Below are positions 43,263-47,257 of a stretch of 47,257 bases of DNA, piece after piece (within the stretch, counting starts at the first letter, position 1; every line of letters starts with the position of its first letter). The notes beneath the pieces were generated by a model. It did not search any database. It saw only the letters and a program-made list of their open reading frames with translations, and was not told where the DNA came from. The stretch is from an uncultured bacterium (GTDB lineage Bacteria; Muiribacteriota; Ozemobacteria; Ozemobacterales; Ozemobacteraceae): the NCBI GenBank assembly GCA_946407375.1, contig CAMJNS010000008.1, positions 1 through 47,257 of the forward strand, read 5' to 3'. The position numbers and the translations under genes were made by a program.

Positions 43263-46200
43263 TCACTTAAAAGTACTGAAGTCACCAGAGAATAATTCTA
43301 TATACATGTCTAGTTCTTCTGGAGTAAGCTCTTTAAGAGAATAAAAATCGTAAGTTATTCCATTATAAATAATTCCAGATTTAGCAATATTAATACCCAT
43401 TCTATGATAGAACTTTTTACGTTTCATTCTTTCTTCTTGGTTTTCAGGAGTATCTTCCAGCATTGCTGCATTAAAGAATAAATGCCTGTCTTTTCTTACA
43501 TCTTCCATTATATATTCTATTAAATAAGTTCCATAATAACGAGATTTAAATTCTTTCTTTATTCCAAAATAGGTGCCATAAATAAAGTCATCAGTCATTA
43601 TAAAATTACAAAAAGCAACGACCTGTTTTTTACCAGTTTTTAAAGGATCATCATACATAATATAGGTTTTTAATTTTTCATTTACCAGGCATTTTTGCAA
43701 TATATAATCTAAGGAATATAACCTTTCTCTTTCAGAAAAAGCTTCATCATAAATAACATTAAGAACCTTTATATCTTCTTTACTAATATTTTCACCAAAT
43801 TCTACGATTTCATAATCAGAATCATAAAGTTTTACACCTTTTACCAACTTAATAAAAGCATCTGAATATAATTTCATAAATCGATTGATGCTTTCTTCCT
43901 TATAGATTTTAGCTAAGTAAAAAGCTTCTAGACTAACATTTTCATCCACACCATCCCAAAGCTCAATTTCCAACCTGGCTGTAGCATTAGAATCATTCCG
44001 TGTCAATTTAACATCATTGTATTTTAGCCTTTTGCCAAAACTATCAAAATCTAAATTCCCAACATAGTTTATTTCCATGCAATCTGTATTGAAAACCGAT
44101 TCATATTCAGTAAAATAATCGTAGTCGCAATTTTGAATACCTTCGTTAATCTGGTCTTTTACCGCATTTAACAAATGAATATTATTCTTTATTTCATCCA
44201 TACGAATGCCTACAGGAAGAGTTTTTATCATAAGTCCAACATAATCTTCTGAGGCATTGGTTGTTCGATTACTATATATCCAGTTCGTAAGAACATCAGT
44301 ATTTTCAGAGTATTTAGATAAAGCATAAAGTCCAGCAGCAATAGCTATAGCATTCCTGGTAACAAGATATTTATTTTCTGCTTTAGTAACATCTTTTCCT
44401 GTTACAGATAGTTTGCCATTCCAAATCTTTTCTAAACTGTCTCGGGATTTAAAATCTGGTTTTGGTATGGAATACCAGTCAATTCGAGAATAAGTATTAT
44501 CAAAATATTCTTTATTAGGCTGTAATTTATCTTTATTTCTTTCTATTCTAGCTAATTCTAATAAATAATAATCATTATTTAATTTTTCATTAAAATAAGC
44601 TTTTTCTAAATCACGTAAAATTACAGAAATAGTTGTTCCATCTCCAATTATATGATGCATATCAAAGAACAAATATATATTTTTTTCTGTTTCAAAAATA
44701 AAGCATCTAAATAATGGTGATTTTAACATCTTAAAAGGCTTAATAAGCTCTTTTTCTATTTCTTCCATTTCTTCTTCAGAAGAATAATTAATTTCAATTT
44801 CAGGGTTTAGTTCAGGCTTATATTCAAATACAAGCTCGTTATTATTATTGAATTTAATAATGCAAGAGAGTGCAGGATGAGCTTTTACAACTTCTAAAAC
44901 AGCATTTTTAAGTTTTTCAGCATTTACAGATTTATCATAACGATGGAAAATGGGCAAATTCCACATAGTGCCATTTACTTTGTACAGCTGATAATCAAAG
45001 ATTTTTACCTGCATTGCATTTAGTTTATGGGGAACAAATAATTCGTTTTCCAACTGTTTATCTAATGATTCTGTTTGATTAATATTTCTTTCGCGAACTA
45101 AATCAGCTAATTTTTCTATTGTCTTGCACTTAAAAATATCCTTAGCACTTAAATTTATACTGTCTAATTTTGTGACTACAAGCATAGTGCCGATAGAGTC
45201 ACCGCCAAGTTTGTAAAAATCATCTTTAATACTGATTGTATCTGATGGAATATTCAATGCTTTTGCAAAAGCTTCACATATAATTATTTCTAAATCATCT
45301 CTTGGAGCAATATATTCGTTTCTAAAATTATTAATTTCTGGAATTGGAAGTGACTTTCTATCCATTTTTCCAGTGGCTTTTAAAGGAATATCTTTAATCT
45401 TCATATAATAAGCAGGAATCATATATGAAGGAAGAAGGTTCTGCATTTTTTTATTAGTGGCTTCTTCATCAAAATCAATATTTTCATTGTAATAAAGGCA
45501 GACATACGAACGCCTTTTTTCCTGAATTCCCTTTGCAGCACACCAATTAACACCAGTAATCTTTTTAAATGCCGCTTCTATTTCGGCTGGTTCGATACGA
45601 TTTCCATTAATTTTAATCATATCATTAGAACGGCCGTCTAGAACGAAATTGCCATCAGACAATCGATGAGCTAAATCGCCTGTATGATAAATTCCGTCAA
45701 TAAAAGCTTTTTTGGTCTGCTCTGGCAGATTAATATAACCTCTAGTAAAAGGAACGGCAAAACAAAGTTCACCAATAGAATCATCTTTGATTTCGTTTCC
45801 GTCTTCATCAATTAAATAAAAGGGAATGCCATTGTCAATCTTACCTATTGGAACAACATCATATTTTTTGTCAATAACAAAATTAGATATTAAAGTAGGA
45901 ACTTCTGACATTGAGTAATTATTTACAATTTTTACCCCTTCTACATAAATGCCATTTGCTGGTTCTGAACCAGTGGAGACATATTTCATATAATCTTTGA
46001 TTTTATCACCAAGAACTCTAATATAAGAAGGTGGTAAATAGCCGGAGTAAATCTGATTAGTTTTGTAATAATCGAGCAGCTTAACCGGATTTTTTATAAT
46101 AGAATAAGGTAAAATATAGAGTCGGGTTAGTTTATAAATGCGAAGAACAACGATCATGACAGAAGCCACAAAATTAAGGGGTGCAAACATTCCATAATTT

Positions 46201-46742
46201 ACAACAGGTTCATCAAAAAACGATTCATTCCATTTAGCAGAATATTCTAATAATTTTAAGCTGCCAAATTCATGCAAAACACCTTTTGGATTGCCTGTTG
46301 AGCCTGATGTATATACCGCAAAAGCAGCATTGTGATTTTCACACTTTATATAACCAAAATATGGCTTAAATTCAAGAATCTGTTCCCAGACATCATTATC
46401 TATTGTAAGTTTACATGAACAGTCTTTTTTAATATATTCGATGCGTTCAGGAGCTAATGTATCTTCGGTTACAACAAACGCAGCCCCGGCTTTCCAGACT
46501 CCAAGCATTGCAAGGATAATAGAAGCACCTCTTGGTAAGTTTATTAATACGAAGTCTTCTCTAACAATTCTTTTTTCTTTAAGGTAAGCATATACTTTCC
46601 CTGAAATTAAATCTGATTCTTTCAGGGTAAATTTTAAATTATTAGCTACATCAACTAAAAAAACTTCATCTGGTCTATTAGCAACCTGCTTTTGCCAAGC
46701 TTCAAAAATATAAGGGATTTTGTTTGCTTCGTCTATATACAT
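43263..46742 (-). CDS. Single-module NRPS: adenylation-thiolation-condensation-GNAT
   Basis: A 1159-residue peptide synthetase. The A domain (about 1-470) has A3 VYTSGSTGNPKGV, A4 region NYGMFAPLNF, A5 NNYSMSEVP, A6 GELCFAVPFTRGYIN, A7 YHTGDLA, A8 GRSNDMIKINGNRIEPAEIE and A10 LKATGKMDRKSL (catalytic Lys459). The thiolation domain (about 480-552) has DDFYKLGGDSIG with Ser516 for phosphopantetheine. The condensation domain (about 570-965) has an intact HHxxxDG (DMHHIIGDG, His697). The remainder (about 975-1159) is GNAT-like and duplicated in the next gene. There is no thioesterase and no condensation domain before A, so it probably couples one activated acid to a free acceptor or to a partner protein. 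No PPTase gene is in the window. Confidence 0.93.
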   Translation of the reverse strand: MYIDEANKIPYIFEAWQKQVANRPDEVFLVDVANNLKFTLKESDLISGKVYAYLKEKRIVREDFVLINLPRGASIILAMLGVWKAGAAFVVTEDTLAPERIEYIKKDCSCKLTIDNDVWEQILEFKPYFGYIKCENHNAAFAVYTSGSTGNPKGVLHEFGSLKLLEYSAKWNESFFDEPVVNYGMFAPLNFVASVMIVVLRIYKLTRLYILPYSIIKNPVKLLDYYKTNQIYSGYLPPSYIRVLGDKIKDYMKYVSTGSEPANGIYVEGVKIVNNYSMSEVPTLISNFVIDKKYDVVPIGKIDNGIPFYLIDEDGNEIKDDSIGELCFAVPFTRGYINLPEQTKKAFIDGIYHTGDLAHRLSDGNFVLDGRSNDMIKINGNRIEPAEIEAAFKKITGVNWCAAKGIQEKRRSYVCLYYNENIDFDEEATNKKMQNLLPSYMIPAYYMKIKDIPLKATGKMDRKSLPIPEINNFRNEYIAPRDDLEIIICEAFAKALNIPSDTISIKDDFYKLGGDSIGTMLVVTKLDSINLSAKDIFKCKTIEKLADLVRERNINQTESLDKQLENELFVPHKLNAMQVKIFDYQLYKVNGTMWNLPIFHRYDKSVNAEKLKNAVLEVVKAHPALSCIIKFNNNNELVFEYKPELNPEIEINYSSEEEMEEIEKELIKPFKMLKSPLFRCFIFETEKNIYLFFDMHHIIGDGTTISVILRDLEKAYFNEKLNNDYYLLELARIERNKDKLQPNKEYFDNTYSRIDWYSIPKPDFKSRDSLEKIWNGKLSVTGKDVTKAENKYLVTRNAIAIAAGLYALSKYSENTDVLTNWIYSNRTTNASEDYVGLMIKTLPVGIRMDEIKNNIHLLNAVKDQINEGIQNCDYDYFTEYESVFNTDCMEINYVGNLDFDSFGKRLKYNDVKLTRNDSNATARLEIELWDGVDENVSLEAFYLAKIYKEESINRFMKLYSDAFIKLVKGVKLYDSDYEIVEFGENISKEDIKVLNVIYDEAFSERERLYSLDYILQKCLVNEKLKTYIMYDDPLKTGKKQVVAFCNFIMTDDFIYGTYFGIKKEFKSRYYGTYLIEYIMEDVRKDRHLFFNAAMLEDTPENQEERMKRKKFYHRMGINIAKSGIIYNGITYDFYSLKELTPEELDMYIELFSGDFSTFK

Positions 46743-46772
46743 CTCATATTCTCGCTATATAAAATTTTTGAG

Positions 46773-46802
46773 ATTTTAACATTTATAACTGTTTAAAATC
46801 AA
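46773..46802 (-). promoter_or_regulatory. Candidate promoter of the NRPS operon
   Basis: On the minus strand TTGATT and TAAAAT are separated by 18 bases, about 30 bases before the NRPS start codon. The spacer from 46803 to 46926 shows no gene. Confidence 0.4.
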
Positions 46803-46926
46803 TAATTGAGAAAAATAATGGAATTAAAAGATTATTATTCTATTTTTTCCCATTGAATGTTAAGCTTTTTCTTGGAACAGTTTTCTTGTGATTTACAGCA
46901 GGATAACTCAAAAGTTGTTTTCTTTT

Positions 46927-47163
46927 AAGACCCCCTCAGCTTCACTTCGTTCAGCAGCTCTGCGACTCGCACACATCCTGTGGCTTGCTTGCACGCCGCC
47001 CTCCTTGGCGGCAGCCCCACCATTCGTGGGGGAGCATCTTAGGGTGGTGTCGCTTCGTCGGCAGCCCCAGCTAAACTGGGGGAGCATTCTAAAGATCTGC
47101 CCCCAGAATGCTGTAGCATTGCTGGGGGAAGTGGTCAGCTTCTGCTGACCGAAAGGGGTCTTA
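46927..47163. repeat. GC-rich palindromic repeat block
   Basis: The block starts aagaccccctcagc and ends with the near complement gctgaccgaaaggggtctt. Inside are two tandem units beginning ggcagccccac/ag and ending tgggggagcat, plus small hairpins (ctgcccccag / ctggggg; ggtcagc / gctgacc). Base composition is far richer in G+C than the genes around it. Words such as gcgactcgc and acatcctgtggctt recur at 10950-11010. It directly abuts the stop codon of the outer-membrane protein gene on its right. An open frame on the plus strand here is an artefact of the repeat. Confidence 0.7.
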
Positions 47164-47257
47164 GAATTTCTTCCAGAACGAAACAGAAGCTTTCATATCT
47201 CTGTCGTGGGAGCCACGCTGCATTGAGAAGTCGGTAGAGAGTAGGGTGTTAGTAGAG
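47161..47257 (-). CDS. C-terminal end of an outer-membrane beta-barrel protein (partial)
   Basis: Only the last 31 codons are in the window. They read STNTLLSTDFSMQRG, then DMKASVSFWKKF and a TAA stop. The final strand with alternating hydrophobic residues and a terminal Phe is the signal recognised by the BAM complex in beta-barrel outer-membrane proteins. The rest of the gene lies beyond the right edge, so the type (porin or other) cannot be told. It supports a diderm envelope for this organism. Confidence 0.65.
   Translation of the reverse strand, partial: STNTLLSTDFSMQRGSHDRDMKASVSFWKKF

Noticed and set aside
46997..47100. CRISPR-like tandem repeats
   Set aside because: Only two imperfect units are present, with no spacers of uniform length and no cas genes. 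They belong to the palindromic repeat block.
46888..47148. An 86-residue open frame on the plus strand
   Set aside because: It lies almost wholly within the GC-rich palindromic repeat block and encodes repeat-derived residues with no ribosome site.

Overview
The window is AT-rich chromosomal DNA from a bacterium with an outer membrane. Evidence for the outer membrane is a porin-like C-terminus ending in Phe at the right edge, lipoproteins with lipoboxes, and Na+-NQR subunits. Gene content (rpsO-pnp, obg, queA-tgt, valS, deoB, a 6S-like RNA) is that of a core chromosome. There are no phage genes, transposases, tRNAs or CRISPR arrays. The phylum cannot be fixed from sequence alone. The mix of AT-rich DNA, many large TPR, coiled-coil and zinc-ribbon proteins, an LCP protein, NQR and a single-module NRPS would suit a host-associated deep-branching Gram-negative lineage such as Riflebacteria, but that is a guess.

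Layout. 0.1-5 kb (minus strand): rpsO-pnp, a YqeK-like HD hydrolase and obg, separated by repeat-rich spacers. 5-9.2 kb (plus): a tight operon of LCP protein, queA, tgt and a TPR protein. 9.2-14.4 kb: three paralogous lipoproteins sharing Cys-Asp/Glu-X-Gly-Ser-Leu-Gly after the lipobox. Two of them are divergent across a 0.97-kb spacer holding nested repeats and sigma28-like -10 motifs. 14.4-18 kb: deoB and pduL (minus) and a Tat-exported Fe-S aldo/keto reductase (plus). 18.1-18.3 kb: a rod-shaped RNA best read as 6S. 18.6-29.9 kb (plus): a secreted protein, a YvyF-like zinc protein, a giant coiled-coil/zinc-ribbon/TPR protein, valS, an unknown small protein, a membrane TPR protein and a GAF-class III cyclase with a zinc ribbon. 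30-32.3 kb: nqrDEF without nqrABC. 32.3-42.6 kb: RNA uracil methyltransferase, RimJ/L-type acetyltransferase, SH3-C39 peptidase, an odd macro-domain-like protein, a membrane metallophosphoesterase, a Cache-HAMP-PP2C regulator and a YhfC-type intramembrane protease. 42.6-46.7 kb (minus): an A-T-C-GNAT NRPS followed by a stand-alone copy of its GNAT-like C-terminal domain. 46.9-47.2 kb: a GC-rich palindromic repeat block abutting the end of an outer-membrane protein gene.

Most promising for novelty are the split, degenerate macro-domain protein (35961-37691), the NRPS with its duplicated GNAT-like partner (42651-46742), the three-member lipoprotein family with its shared upstream signals (9233-14351), and the nested mobile-repeat landscape.
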